Notes: generated by a model from the sequence alone, not told the origin. Counted from the stretch's first letter, positions 1 to 8,839 are shown. The stretch: 64,000 nucleotides of DNA from Neomoorella carbonis (GCF_045278715.1 NZ_CP136420.1:62001-126000); one strand, 5' to 3'. Made by a program: numbers and translations.

Positions 1-137
1 AGGATAATTTTCTCGTTGTCGACGTAAATTTCCAGGGCGTCTTTTTCATCGATGCCCAGGGTACGCCGCAGCTCGATGGGAATTACTACCCGGCCGAGCT
101 CGTCCACTTTACGCACCACACCGGTAGACTTAATCAT
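1..137 (-). CDS. abrB: AbrB-family transition-state regulator (3' end outside the window)
   Basis: The 45 visible N-terminal residues form a SpoVT/AbrB swapped-hairpin DNA-binding domain, with the family signature VDELGRVVIPIELRRTLGI. The ATG at 137 follows a strong SD (GGAGGGG). AbrB proteins are small dimeric DNA-binding regulators that repress post-exponential genes; a role in timing sporulation here is inferred from family and context. It is divergent from metG, as abrB is from metS in Bacillus. The rest of the gene lies left of the window, so it is impossible to tell a short AbrB (about 80-95 aa) from a longer SpoVT-like protein. Confidence 0.9.
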   Translation of the reverse strand, partial: MIKSTGVVRKVDELGRVVIPIELRRTLGIDEKDALEIYVDNEKII

Positions 138-181
138 GGCTTTCCCCTCCCCGTTTCAACATGTTTCGACAACCTGTCTAT

Positions 182-210
182 ATGGTACCAGCGTTTCCAG
201 TAAAAGTCAA
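182..210 (-). promoter_or_regulatory. Candidate sigma-A promoter for abrB
   Basis: On the minus strand, TTGACT (205-210) and TACCAT (182-187) are 17 bases apart, about 45 bases upstream of the abrB start. The -10 box matches the consensus at four of six positions. Confidence 0.45.
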
Positions 211-259
211 CCATATTTTGGACAAAAAAATAGCCTTCTCGCGCCATTATAGTCAAAAC

Positions 260-289
260 TTGACAACTTGCTCTTTTTTTTAATATAAT
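260..289 (+). promoter_or_regulatory. Sigma-A promoter for metG-tatD
   Basis: A perfect TTGACA (260-265) and a perfect TATAAT (284-289) are 18 bases apart, about 33 bases upstream of the metG start. The leader is too short for a T-box, so metG seems not to be controlled by tRNA sensing. Confidence 0.85.
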
Positions 290-321
290 ACTCCTGAATT
301 TGCCGAAAGGGGACGACCAGG

Positions 322-2277
322 ATGGGGGATAAGGTTTTTTACGTTACCACCCCTATTTATTATCCCAGTGATAAACTGCATATTGGTCATGCCCTGACGA
401 CCACCATGGCCGATACCCTGGCCCGCTACAAGCGGCTGCGGGGTTACGATGTTTATTTCCTCACCGGTTCCGACGAGCACGGCCAGAAGATCCAGCGCAA
501 GGCCCGGGAAGCAGGCCTGTCGCCTAAAACGTACGTCGACGGGATTGTGGCTACATTTCAGGAACTCTGGCGCCGTCTTAATATTTCTTATAACGACTTT
601 ATTCGCACCACTGAACCGCGGCACACGCGGGTGGTCCAGCACCTGCTGCAAAAAATTTACGACCAGGGGGATATCTATAAGTCCACCTACGAGGGCTGGT
701 ACTGCACCCCCTGTGAAACCTTCTGGACGGAACGACAGCTCAAGGACGGCAACTGCCCGGACTGCGGCCGGCCGGTAGAACTGGTCAGGGAAGAAAGCTA
801 TTTCTTCCGGATGAGCAAATATGCCGACAGACTGCTGCAGTATATAAAAGAACATCCTGACTTCATCCTGCCCGTTTCCCGGCGCAATGAGATGATCAGC
901 TTTATTGAAGGTGGCCTGGAAGACCTGTGTATTTCCCGCACCACCTTTGACTGGGGTATACCGGTACCCATGGATCCCAGGCACGTTATTTATGTCTGGT
1001 TTGATGCCCTCACCAACTACATTTCCGCCCTGGGCTACGGCACGGAAGACGATCACCTCTTCCGTAAATACTGGCCGGCTGCCGTGCACCTGGTAGGTAA
1101 GGATATCGTGCGCTTCCACACCATTATCTGGCCCATTATCCTCATGGCTGCCGGTATTGACCCGCCGCGCCAGGTTTTTGGCCACGGCTGGCTTCTGGTG
1201 GACGGCGGCAAGATGTCCAAATCCAGGGGCAATGTTGTTGATCCCATGGTGCTCATCGACCGCTACGGCGCCGACGCCATCCGTTATTTCCTCTTGCGGG
1301 AAATGCCCTACGGCGCCGACGGTTACTACAGTGAAGAGGCCTTAATTGCCCGCATCAATACCGACCTGGCCAACGACTTTGGTAACCTGTTGAGCCGCAC
1401 GACGGCCATGATTGAAAAATTTAACGGCGGGATAATTGCCTCACCCTCGGCCCCGGAGCCCCTGGATGAAGAGTTGCAAGCCACAGCCAGGGCTGTGCCG
1501 GATGAGGTGGATGCGGCCCTGAACAATTTTGAATTTGCCCGGGCCCTCACCGCCATCTGGCGCCTGGTTAACCGGGCCAATAAATACATCGAGGAGACGG
1601 CGCCCTGGGCCCTGGCTAAAGACCCCTTAAAAAAGCCGCGCCTGCAGACGGTCCTTTACAACCTGGCCGAGGCCATGCGCCAGGTTACCGTTATGGTAGG
1701 GCCCTTTATGCCCGGCGTACCGGCCCGGGTGTGGGAGCAGCTGGGCCTTGTGCATGTCCCTGCGGCCCATACGTGGGAAAGCCTGGCCACCTGGGGAGGG
1801 ATTCCCGCCGGCACCCGGGTGAAACGGGGCCCGGCCCTCTTCCCCCGCATTGAACTTAACGAACAGGAAGGAGAAGACCAGGTGACACTACAAGAGAAGC
1901 CGGCGGCGACGTCACCCGCAGTTAAAGAAGAAACAGCTGTTAAACCCGTGGCCGAAGAGATAACCATCGAGGATTTCGCCCGGCTGAAGCTGCGGGTAGC
2001 TGAGGTGCTGGCCGCGGAGAAGGTGGCCAACGCCGACAGGCTCCTGAAGCTGGAAGTTAAAGTTGGTGACGAACGGCGGACTATCGTGGCCGGCATTGCC
2101 CGCTACTACCGGCCGGAAGAACTGGTGGGCAAAAAGGTGGTCATTGTAGCCAACCTGAAGCCGGCCAAAATTAAAGGCATTGTCTCCCAGGGGATGGTGC
2201 TGGCGGCCGTTGCCGGCGATACCTTAAGCCTCATCACACCGGAGCGGGCCATTCAGGACGGCGCGCAGGTGCGGTAA
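322..2277 (+). CDS. metG: Methionine--tRNA ligase
   Basis: Cytoplasmic class I aminoacyl-tRNA synthetase that charges tRNA-Met. Seen in order: the ATP-binding HIGH motif at residues 20-23, a zinc knuckle with paired cysteines (C128/C131 and CPDC near 145), the KMSKS loop at about 297-301, an anticodon-binding helical region, an acidic linker rich in Glu/Ala/Pro, and a C-terminal EMAPII/OB-type tRNA-binding domain (about 545-651) used for dimerisation and tRNA affinity. At 651 aa it has the usual length of the Firmicute long form. The ATG at 322 has an upstream purine-rich site. It directly abuts tatD with no spacer, so the two are surely co-transcribed. Confidence 0.97.
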   Translation: MGDKVFYVTTPIYYPSDKLHIGHALTTTMADTLARYKRLRGYDVYFLTGSDEHGQKIQRKAREAGLSPKTYVDGIVATFQELWRRLNISYNDFIRTTEPRHTRVVQHLLQKIYDQGDIYKSTYEGWYCTPCETFWTERQLKDGNCPDCGRPVELVREESYFFRMSKYADRLLQYIKEHPDFILPVSRRNEMISFIEGGLEDLCISRTTFDWGIPVPMDPRHVIYVWFDALTNYISALGYGTEDDHLFRKYWPAAVHLVGKDIVRFHTIIWPIILMAAGIDPPRQVFGHGWLLVDGGKMSKSRGNVVDPMVLIDRYGADAIRYFLLREMPYGADGYYSEEALIARINTDLANDFGNLLSRTTAMIEKFNGGIIASPSAPEPLDEELQATARAVPDEVDAALNNFEFARALTAIWRLVNRANKYIEETAPWALAKDPLKKPRLQTVLYNLAEAMRQVTVMVGPFMPGVPARVWEQLGLVHVPAAHTWESLATWGGIPAGTRVKRGPALFPRIELNEQEGEDQVTLQEKPAATSPAVKEETAVKPVAEEITIEDFARLKLRVAEVLAAEKVANADRLLKLEVKVGDERRTIVAGIARYYRPEELVGKKVVIVANLKPAKIKGIVSQGMVLAAVAGDTLSLITPERAIQDGAQVR

Positions 2278-3048
2278 ATGTCGGAACTCATTGACTCCCA
2301 CGCCCACCTCAACGATCCGGCCTTTGCCGCCGACCTGAACGGCGTCCTGGGCCGCCTGCAGGAAGCCGGCGTTGTAGCCGTAATCAATGTAGGTTATGAT
2401 GTGGCCTCTTCCCGGCGGGCGGTGGAGCAGGCCCACGCCTGGCCCTTTATCTACGCCGCCGTAGCCGTCCACCCCCATGATGCGGCGACTTTCGACGCTG
2501 AGGCGGAGGCGGTGATCGGCGGTCTGGCAAGGGACAGCCGGGTGGTGGCCATCGGCGAGACGGGGCTTGACTACTACCGCAACCTTTCGCCGCGGCAACG
2601 CCAGCAGGAAGTCTTTCGCTGGCATCTGGAACTGGCCTGGGAGTTACGTCTGCCGGTGATTATCCATGACCGTGACGCCCATGGGGATACCCTGCGGATT
2701 TTAAAAAAGGCCGGGCCTTTCCCGGCGGGGGGCGTTCTCCACTGCTTCTCCGGCAGCTGGGAAATGGCCCGGGAGTGCCTGGAGATGGGCTTTTATATCT
2801 CCTTTGCCGGCCCGGTGACCTTTAAAAACGCTACCAAGCTACGGGAGATAGCTGTACGGGTACCCCTGGACCGGTTACTCATCGAGACGGACTGCCCCTA
2901 CCTCACCCCGGAGCCCCACCGCGGCCGGCGCAACGAGCCGGCCTATGTAGGGCTGGTGGCCGGGGCCATAGCTGCCGCCCGTGGTCTTTCCCGTGCCGCC
3001 ATTGAGGAAGCCGCCACAGCCAACGCTAGAAGGTTATTTGGTGTTTAG
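2278..3048 (+). CDS. tatD: TatD-family metal-dependent deoxyribonuclease
   Basis: TIM-barrel hydrolase of the TatD/YcfH family, cytoplasmic, with DNase activity in characterised members. Metal ligands are visible: the N-terminal HAH motif (residues 8-10), the Glu of GETGLDYY, the His of VIIHDRDAH, the His of LHCFSGS, and the Asp of IETDCPYL. It is 256 aa, the usual length. The ATG immediately follows the metG stop codon, so translation is probably coupled. It matches Bacillus yabD in this position. A strong terminator follows and closes the metG-tatD operon. Confidence 0.95.
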   Translation: MSELIDSHAHLNDPAFAADLNGVLGRLQEAGVVAVINVGYDVASSRRAVEQAHAWPFIYAAVAVHPHDAATFDAEAEAVIGGLARDSRVVAIGETGLDYYRNLSPRQRQQEVFRWHLELAWELRLPVIIHDRDAHGDTLRILKKAGPFPAGGVLHCFSGSWEMARECLEMGFYISFAGPVTFKNATKLREIAVRVPLDRLLIETDCPYLTPEPHRGRRNEPAYVGLVAGAIAAARGLSRAAIEEAATANARRLFGV

Positions 3049-3049
3049 G

Positions 3050-3076
3050 ATCCTGCCTTCAGGGCAGGATTTTTTT
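3050..3076 (+). terminator. Intrinsic terminator after tatD
   Basis: ATCCTGCC and GGCAGGAT form an 8-bp stem with a short loop, followed by a run of T. Confidence 0.9.
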
Positions 3077-3140
3077 ACGGGTATAAAAGGCGAATATTCT
3101 GGCAAGGCTATAGCCGGCATAATATGGAAGGAGTGACATC

Positions 3141-4127
3141 ATGTTCAAGATATTACCCCCTTCCGGCCGGCGGCCTGCCCCTGGCCGGCGAAAACTATTG
3201 CTGGCGCTGGCCTGTCTGCTTCTGGGTTTCCAGTCACTGCTGATGGTAGGCTGGAGCGGTAAACGCATTGATATTTTTGCAGATGGCGGCGCCAGGCAGG
3301 TGACCACCAGCCAGTGGTTCTTTGGCGAAGGACGGGACCCTGCTGGCAGCCGGCTGAGGATCGGTGACTGGGTTTTACCCCTGCCCGGCGCCTGGTTCTG
3401 GCCAGGTTTAAAACTGATCATGGCCGGCGAGGTGCCGGTAGCGGCTGAGATTGCCGGCCAGAATCTCTGGTCCCAGGTACCGTTGCCGGCGGCAACCGGG
3501 ATCCTGGCCCAGGAGGGCATAACCCTGGGTCCTGAAGATCGGGTAGAAAGCAATTTGGGCAGCAATGATCCATACCAGTATGTCCGGGTCATCAGGGTAG
3601 AAAATACTGTTGAACTGAGCCGGGAACCGGTACCTCCTCCCCTGGTGCGCCGGCCGGAGCGGACTTTACAGCCGGGGCAGGAAAAGGTGGTCCAGGAAGG
3701 CCGGCCCGGTGTACGTTATTATAAATACCAGGTAAAGAAAGAGAATGGCGTTGAGGTCGAGCGCCAGCTTCTGGATACCTGGATCGAAATCCAGCCCCAG
3801 CCGCGGATAGTGGCCTACGGTAGCCGCGCCTACCCGACAGCTACCGCGGCCCGGGCCGGGGATACCCTGCAGGTAATAGCTACGGCTTATACCCATACCG
3901 GCAACCGGACGGCTACCGGCATCTGGCCCTACCGGGGAATAGTGGCCGTCGATCCCCGGGTTATCCCCCTGGGGACAAGGCTCTATGTAGAAGGTTACGG
4001 CTATGCCGTGGCCCAGGATACCGGCGGCCTGATTAAAGGCAACCGCATTGACGTTTTTTTAGATAGTGAGGCCGAAGCCATCCAGTGGGGACGGCGCCAG
4101 GTAACTGTGCGCATCCTGGGGCGATAG
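3141..4127 (+). CDS. YabE-like 3D-domain protein, copy 1
   Basis: Membrane-anchored cell-wall protein. It has a basic N terminus and one hydrophobic segment (about residues 19-38). A poorly conserved region with DUF348-like repeats follows, then a G5-like segment (about 170-225) and a C-terminal 3D domain (about 243-328) containing the three Asp motifs (VDPRVIPLG, AQDTG, IDVFLD). The 3D domain is a double-psi barrel found in lytic transglycosylase-like or resuscitation-promoting proteins, so peptidoglycan remodelling is the likely role. SD GGAGTG precedes the ATG. It stands in tandem with a second, more canonical copy, and its N-terminal repeats look degraded relative to that copy. Confidence 0.85.
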   Translation: MFKILPPSGRRPAPGRRKLLLALACLLLGFQSLLMVGWSGKRIDIFADGGARQVTTSQWFFGEGRDPAGSRLRIGDWVLPLPGAWFWPGLKLIMAGEVPVAAEIAGQNLWSQVPLPAATGILAQEGITLGPEDRVESNLGSNDPYQYVRVIRVENTVELSREPVPPPLVRRPERTLQPGQEKVVQEGRPGVRYYKYQVKKENGVEVERQLLDTWIEIQPQPRIVAYGSRAYPTATAARAGDTLQVIATAYTHTGNRTATGIWPYRGIVAVDPRVIPLGTRLYVEGYGYAVAQDTGGLIKGNRIDVFLDSEAEAIQWGRRQVTVRILGR

Positions 4128-4240
4128 ACAAAAATTACCAGGCACGGGAGCAGGAAAAAACTGCCCTCGCGTCGAAGTATTTATCGTCGACGCATCTTGA
4201 GAGGGGGGCGTAAAATTGATATTTTCCAGGGAGGTGACCC

Positions 4241-5242
4241 ATGGACGGGTGGATTGCTGACTGGCGCCAGAAGAATTCCCGGGGGCGCCGCCGGCCCTGG
4301 CTCTGGCTCCTGGTGGCGGTATTAATGCTTTTTACCGGCACCGGGTGGGGAGTTATGAATTATGCCTGGAAGCAGGTGACCCTTCAGGTAGACGGGCGGG
4401 AGATCGTAACCCGGACTTTTGCCGGCCAGGTAGGACAACTTTTAAAAGAGCGGCAGATTACCCTGGAGGCAGGGGATGTTGTTCTGCCGGCCCTGGATGC
4501 GCCTGTGACTAAAGGCATGGTGGTCACGGTCAAAAGGGCCGTTCCGGTAAAGATAATTGCTGATGGCCGGGAAAAGGAACTTTTGACTCCCCCGGCGACA
4601 GTGGCCGAGGTTTTAAACAAAGCAGGGGTAACCCTCCAGCCTGAAGACCGTGTCACCCCGGATCTCGCCACCACCGTAAAGGCGGGGGACACAATCAAAG
4701 TTACCAGGGTCACCTATAAAGTAGAAACGGTCAACAGCGAAATTGATTACCAGGTGGAGCGTCGACCCGACGGGGCGATAGAAAAAGGCATCACTCGTAT
4801 TGTCCAGAGGGGTCAGAAGGGCATCCTGGAAGAAACTTACCGGATCGTCTATGAAGACGGGCAGGAAGCAGGCCGCGAGCTGGTAGCAACCAGGGTAGTT
4901 AAAGAACCTGTACCGGAGATAATAGCTGTAGGAGCCCTGAATATGGCTTCCCGCGGGGGATACAGTTTTCGCTTTGAGCGGGTTATCTGGGCCGTCGCCA
5001 CGGCATACACCCATTCAGGTTCCCGGACGGCCACGGGGGTTTATCCGCGGGTTGGGACCATAGCCGTGGACCCCGATGTAATCCCCCTGGGTACCAGGCT
5101 CTACGTTGAAGGATACGGCTTTGGCATTGCCCAGGATGTGGGCAGTGCTATCAAGGGTAACCGCATTGACGTTTTTCTGGACACGGAGGCGGCAACGGCC
5201 CGCTGGGGCGTCCGCCGGGTAAAAGTCTATATTTTACGCTAA
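4241..5242 (+). CDS. yabE: YabE-like protein with DUF348, G5 and 3D domains, copy 2
   Basis: Predicted envelope-anchored peptidoglycan-active protein of the YabE/Rpf-like group. A single transmembrane segment (about residues 24-44) is followed by two DUF348 repeats (about 48-145), a G5 domain (about 150-225) and a 3D domain (about 245-333) with conserved Asp residues in VDPDVIPLG, AQDVG and IDVFLD. The layout matches B. subtilis YabE, which also lies between tatD and rsmA. SD GGGAGGTGA precedes the ATG at 4241. The 113-base spacer after copy 1 carries an inverted GCGTCGA/TCGACGC pair of unknown meaning. Confidence 0.92.
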   Translation: MDGWIADWRQKNSRGRRRPWLWLLVAVLMLFTGTGWGVMNYAWKQVTLQVDGREIVTRTFAGQVGQLLKERQITLEAGDVVLPALDAPVTKGMVVTVKRAVPVKIIADGREKELLTPPATVAEVLNKAGVTLQPEDRVTPDLATTVKAGDTIKVTRVTYKVETVNSEIDYQVERRPDGAIEKGITRIVQRGQKGILEETYRIVYEDGQEAGRELVATRVVKEPVPEIIAVGALNMASRGGYSFRFERVIWAVATAYTHSGSRTATGVYPRVGTIAVDPDVIPLGTRLYVEGYGFGIAQDVGSAIKGNRIDVFLDTEAATARWGVRRVKVYILR

Positions 5243-5270
5243 AACCACCCTGCAGCGGGTGGTTTTTATT
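5242..5270 (+). terminator. Intrinsic terminator after yabE-like gene
   Basis: AAACCACCC and GGGTGGTTT form a 9-bp stem followed by T residues, overlapping the end of the stop codon. Confidence 0.9.
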
Positions 5271-5318
5271 ATTATATGCCCCCGGCCTGCCATTTAGGTT
5301 TTTTCCATTTACATATAT

Positions 5319-5347
5319 TTGTACCGCGGCTGCAGATGTAGTATAAT
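5319..5347 (+). promoter_or_regulatory. Sigma-A promoter for rsmA
   Basis: TTGTAC (5319-5324) and perfect TATAAT (5342-5347) are 17 bases apart, 20 bases upstream of the GTG start. Confidence 0.75.
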
Positions 5348-5367
5348 AACTTTACGGAGGGATAGGG

Positions 5368-6249
5368 GTGGATTCTGTAGCCACGCCAGGTAAAACCCTG
5401 GCCCTGATCCGGGAAAAAGGGCTGGTACCCCGTAAATCCCGGGGCCAGAATTTTCTTGTGGATAGCAACATCGTACGGAAGATAGCCAGGGCCGCCGACC
5501 TTGGCCCTGATGATACTGTTGTCGAGATAGGCCCCGGCCTGGGAGCCCTTACCCAGGAGCTGGCGGAACAGGCGGGATTGGTAATTGCCATTGAAATCGA
5601 CCGGGATTTAATAGCTGCTTTAGAAGAAAACTTAAAGGATAAGGCCAATGTGCGCCTGGTTGCCGGCGACGCCTTAAAAGTTAATTTTGACGAGCTAGTT
5701 GCCAGATTTAAGGGAGATGGAGGAGGAAGGTTGCCCACTTATAAGCTAGTGGCCAACCTTCCTTATTATATAACCACCCCCATCCTGATGCATTTGCTGA
5801 CCGGTAAATTTCAGATTACGGAACTTGTTTTAATGGTTCAGGCTGAAGTTGGCTACCGGATGCTGGCTTTACCGGGAAGCAAAGATTACGGCGCTTTGAG
5901 TGTAGTGGTCCAGTATTACACGGAGCCAGCTGTTATCTTGAAGGTACCGCGCACCGTTTTTTACCCGCGGCCGGAGGTGGACTCCCTGGTTGTAAAATTA
6001 ACCCGCCGGCCGGAGCCGCCGGTACAGGTTAGGGATGAAGATTTCTTTTTCCGGGTGGTCCGGGCCGCCTTTAACCAGCGACGTAAGACGCTTTTAAACG
6101 CCCTGGGAAGCTTGGATCTGGATCGGCCCCTGTTACTAAAAGCCATGGCAGCTGCCGGAGTCGATCCCCGGAGAAGGGGAGAGACCTTGACGATTGAAGA
6201 GTTTGCCAACTTGAGCAAAGCGTTACAACAGCAAATAGGAAGAAGGTGA
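5368..6249 (+). CDS. rsmA: 16S rRNA (adenine(1518)-N6/adenine(1519)-N6)-dimethyltransferase
   Basis: KsgA/Dim1 family enzyme that dimethylates two adjacent adenines in the 3'-terminal helix of 16S rRNA during 30S maturation. The SAM-binding loop VEIGPGLGALTQ and the catalytic NLPYYI motif are visible, followed by the helical C-terminal domain; 293 aa is typical. The start is GTG at 5368 with SD GGAGG, just after the promoter. In Bacillus the RNase M5 gene rnmV precedes ksgA; it is absent here. The stop overlaps the next gene by four bases (GTGA), indicating coupling. Confidence 0.96.
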   Translation: MDSVATPGKTLALIREKGLVPRKSRGQNFLVDSNIVRKIARAADLGPDDTVVEIGPGLGALTQELAEQAGLVIAIEIDRDLIAALEENLKDKANVRLVAGDALKVNFDELVARFKGDGGGRLPTYKLVANLPYYITTPILMHLLTGKFQITELVLMVQAEVGYRMLALPGSKDYGALSVVVQYYTEPAVILKVPRTVFYPRPEVDSLVVKLTRRPEPPVQVRDEDFFFRVVRAAFNQRRKTLLNALGSLDLDRPLLLKAMAAAGVDPRRRGETLTIEEFANLSKALQQQIGRR

Positions 6250-6731
6250 TAACGGTGTATTATATCAGTCCTACCAGGGGTCGCCTGACGGCTGAAGAAA
6301 TGTTTGCCGATATGATGCAGTTTATCGAGGCCAATCCCGAAGCCCAGTACAAAATCATTATTGGCACGGATTCCCAGGCCCGGGTCCGCACCTGCTTTGT
6401 CACGGCTGTAATAGTCCACCAGGTAGGCAGGGGAGCCCGCTACTACTACAGGAAAAGGTACCAGCGCAAGATTACTTCCCTGCGTCAGAAAATCTTTTAT
6501 GAAACGGCTTTGAGCCTGGAAGCGGCCACCTTTATCGCTCAGAAGCTATCAGCCAGCGGCCATGCGGATCTCAACCTGGAGATCCACCTGGACATCGGAC
6601 CCAACGGCGATACCAGGGATTTAATCCGGGAAATTGTCGGCATGGTAGTTGGTAGCGGTTTTGCCGCCAGGATCAAACCCTATTCCTGCGGGGCCTCCAA
6701 GGTGGCCGATAAATATACCAAGAGCGGTTAA
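6246..6731 (+). CDS. YkuK-like (DUF458) ribonuclease H-fold protein
   Basis: 161-aa cytoplasmic protein. The segment IIIGTDSQARV (about residues 37-47) and the later ILDIGPNG-type strand match the DUF458/YkuK family, whose fold resembles RNase H (Asp at the first strand, GTDSQ). Function is not established; some annotations call it RNase H-like. The GTG at 6246 overlaps the rsmA stop codon; GTG 6255 is an alternative. It is co-transcribed with rsmA. Members of this family are common in sporulating Clostridia. Confidence 0.75.
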   Translation: MITVYYISPTRGRLTAEEMFADMMQFIEANPEAQYKIIIGTDSQARVRTCFVTAVIVHQVGRGARYYYRKRYQRKITSLRQKIFYETALSLEAATFIAQKLSASGHADLNLEIHLDIGPNGDTRDLIREIVGMVVGSGFAARIKPYSCGASKVADKYTKSG

Positions 6732-6771
6732 AAAGGTCGACACCGGCCTTTTGCAAGCCCGGCGGTTATGT

Positions 6772-6809
6772 AAAAAAGGTGGCATGGCCTAATTTTAAGG
6801 CCGCCACCT
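6772..6809 (-). terminator. Intrinsic terminator for the SleB-like gene, possibly bidirectional
   Basis: GGTGGC and GCCACC plus an inner GGCCT/AGGCC pair form a long stem with an AT-rich loop. On the minus strand it is followed by six T; on the plus strand a weaker T run starts four bases after the stem. Confidence 0.85.
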
Positions 6810-6829
6810 CAACTTTTTAATGGCGCTTT

Positions 6830-7615
6830 TTAACGAGCAAAGACATGGTTGCCGATTTGGGTAATAATGGTCCGCGTCCAAACCCAGGAATATGCCGGCA
6901 CTAAAGCCGGATTCCAGAAGTAGAGGGCTCCGCCGCTGGGATCGTAGCCCCGCAGGGCTTCGCGGGCCGCCTGGTAGGCGGTGGCATCGGGGGTCAGGTA
7001 AAACTGGCCGTCGCTTACCGAAGTAAAGGCGTCAGGTTCATAAATGACACCGGCAATGGTCCGGGGGAAACGCCCGTCCCGGGTACGGTTAATGGCTACT
7101 GCGGCCACGGCTACCTGGCCGGCATAGGGTTCGCCCCGGGCTTCACCATAGACTAGATGGGCCAGCAGGTCCAGATCGCTGGAACTGTAGCCACTGCTTG
7201 TCCCCCGGGAAGCCGCAGGCTGGTAGGACCCGGCCGGGATGCGTAAGATTTGTCCCGGGTAAATAACATCGCTGGTGAGATTATTGGCGGCCATGATTTG
7301 CTGGTAGGACAGGCCGTAACGTTGACCGATAAGGAAGAGGGTATCGCCGGGCTGGACGACGTAAGTACCACCATTCCGGTCAGGTATCCAGAGGGTCTGA
7401 CCGGGATAGATCCAGGTGCTGCTTAAGTTGTTTGCTTGTTGGAGATCCCAGGCGCTGATCCCGTAGCGCTGGCCGATGAGATAGAGGGTATCACCGGGTT
7501 GGACGGTGTAAGTGGCGGCACTTGCTGTGCCGGTAAAGGCGAGGATGCCGATTAGCAGGAGCGAAGCCAGGCAAAATAGCCGCAGGCTGGGATGAATTGT
7601 TCTAGAAATTGCCAT
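6830..7615 (-). CDS. LysM-repeat cell wall hydrolase, SleB type
   Basis: Secreted peptidoglycan hydrolase. From the ATG at 7615 (SD AAGGAG) there is a signal peptide ending near TASA, two LysM domains (each starting TYTVQPGDTL or TYVVQPGDTL; about residues 34-77 and 83-125), and a C-terminal hydrolase_2 domain (about 150-261) with LVYGEARGEP and GALYFWNP, as in the spore-cortex lytic enzyme SleB/CwlJ family. A role in cortex lysis or spore coat processing is plausible, but vegetative use cannot be excluded. An in-frame ATG at 7681 is rejected because it sits directly on the -10 box. Confidence 0.9.
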   Translation of the reverse strand: MAISRTIHPSLRLFCLASLLLIGILAFTGTASAATYTVQPGDTLYLIGQRYGISAWDLQQANNLSSTWIYPGQTLWIPDRNGGTYVVQPGDTLFLIGQRYGLSYQQIMAANNLTSDVIYPGQILRIPAGSYQPAASRGTSSGYSSSDLDLLAHLVYGEARGEPYAGQVAVAAVAINRTRDGRFPRTIAGVIYEPDAFTSVSDGQFYLTPDATAYQAAREALRGYDPSGGALYFWNPALVPAYSWVWTRTIITQIGNHVFAR

Positions 7616-7672
7616 CAACTCCTTCGAACTGATTTTTTCTTTATCTCCCGGCCTGTCATCCAGCTTACTACC

Positions 7673-7678
7673 ATTATA
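7673..7678 (-). promoter_or_regulatory. Candidate -10 box for the SleB-like gene
   Basis: TATAAT on the minus strand lies about 58 bases upstream of the ATG at 7615. No good -35 box stands 16-18 bases further upstream, so the class of promoter is unclear. Confidence 0.4.
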
Positions 7679-7811
7679 CATTCAATTATCATGGCCCGTC
7701 ATTGCTAAATAGTTGCCAGGACCGGTGCATTATGGTAACTTTACATAATCATCAGGGCAAAATGAAAGGTTATTGTCCGGGGTACGGCCCTCACCTCCTT
7801 AAGTCCCGGGG

Positions 7812-7820
7812 CATAAAATA
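7812..7820 (+). promoter_or_regulatory. Possible sigma-K/sigma-E type -10 box for yabG
   Basis: CATAAAATA matches the sigma-K -10 form CATANNNTA and lies 34 bases upstream of the yabG TTG. Bacillus yabG is sigma-K dependent. No convincing -35 element was seen, so this is tentative. Confidence 0.3.
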
Positions 7821-7854
7821 GATTGATACAGGGCTTATGGGGGAGGGGAGAAGG

Positions 7855-8766
7855 TTGAATAACATTAAGCCCGGGGATATCGTGGCGCGGAAAAAATACG
7901 GCAAAGATATCTTCTTTAAAGTAAAGTCCCTTATTATAACTGACACAGGAGAAACTACTGCTATTTTAAGGGGACTGGATGTCAGGCTGGTAGCTGATGC
8001 TCCCCTGGAGGACCTGGAACTGCAGCCGGCCGAAAAAGTGTTGCATTACCGCCACTGCGACATTCAAAAGCACAGCCTTTGTTTCCGGCGGATTTTGCAG
8101 CGCCGGGAAGCCGAAAGGGAGGCTTTTATGCTGCGGGGTGAAAGGCCGGGCCGGGAAGAAAGGGAACCGGACAAGAGGGAAGGCATCCCCGGTGAGGGTT
8201 TTTTTGAGGTGCCGGGCCGGGTGCTGCATATTGACGGCGACGAAGAGTACCTCGATAAATGCCTCCATGCCTATGAGCAGCTAAAAATACCGGCCCAGGG
8301 CGTGTGTCTGCCTGAAGAACAGCAGGCATCCAAAGTGGAGGAGCTTTTAAAAGAATATACCCCAGATATTTTGGTTCTTACGGGTCATGACGGCCTGCTG
8401 CGGGAAAAGAGCAGCAGTTATACCGATCTGGACAGCTACCGCCATTCGAAGCACTTTGTAGCAGCAGTAAGGGCGGCCCGGACATTAAGGCCTACCCATG
8501 ATGACCTGGCTATTTTTGCCGGGGCCTGCCAGTCCCATTATGAGGCTCTGCTTAAGGCCGGAGCCACCTTTGCCAGTTCGCCCCGCCGGGTTTTAATTCA
8601 TGCCTATGATCCGGTTTTTGTGGTGGAGCGCATTGCCTATACAACTATTGAAAAAACCCTCGGCCCTGCGGATATAATTAAAGATACCATCACCGGCAAT
8701 GAAGGTATAGGGGGCATAGAGATCAAAGGTAAACTGCGCCTTGGTTATCCTACTTCCTCTTATTGA
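7855..8766 (+). CDS. yabG: Sporulation-specific protease YabG
   Basis: Cysteine-type protease of the YabG family (peptidase U57) that processes spore-coat proteins. The 303-aa protein has an N-terminal SH3-like segment (KPGDIVARKKYG) and a C-terminal catalytic region with VLHIDGD, LVLTGHDG and FAGACQSHYE, where the His and Cys of the last two are probable catalytic residues by family comparison. The TTG at 7855 is preferred because a strong SD (GGAGGGGAGAAGG) precedes it; an ATG at 7837 has none. Bacillus has yabG at the same place, between ksgA and veg. Confidence 0.93.
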   Translation: MNNIKPGDIVARKKYGKDIFFKVKSLIITDTGETTAILRGLDVRLVADAPLEDLELQPAEKVLHYRHCDIQKHSLCFRRILQRREAEREAFMLRGERPGREEREPDKREGIPGEGFFEVPGRVLHIDGDEEYLDKCLHAYEQLKIPAQGVCLPEEQQASKVEELLKEYTPDILVLTGHDGLLREKSSSYTDLDSYRHSKHFVAAVRAARTLRPTHDDLAIFAGACQSHYEALLKAGATFASSPRRVLIHAYDPVFVVERIAYTTIEKTLGPADIIKDTITGNEGIGGIEIKGKLRLGYPTSSY

Positions 8767-8809
8767 AGATATCTTAATAACAACGGCGAAAATTATACCA
8801 ATATTCCCC

Positions 8810-8839
8810 TTGACAATAAGCCTGTTTCTCTAGTAGAAT
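8810..8839 (+). promoter_or_regulatory. Upstream sigma-A promoter P1 for veg
   Basis: TTGACA (8810-8815) and TAGAAT (8834-8839), spacer 18. Confidence 0.7.

Noticed and set aside
138..321. T-box or S-box leader for metG
   Set aside because: Only about 30 bases separate the consensus -10 from the start codon, too short for these elements.
280..1185. Long open frame on the minus strand opposite metG (301 codons)
   Set aside because: Lies entirely antisense to the well-conserved synthetase, has no SD or family motif, and follows from high GC codon structure.
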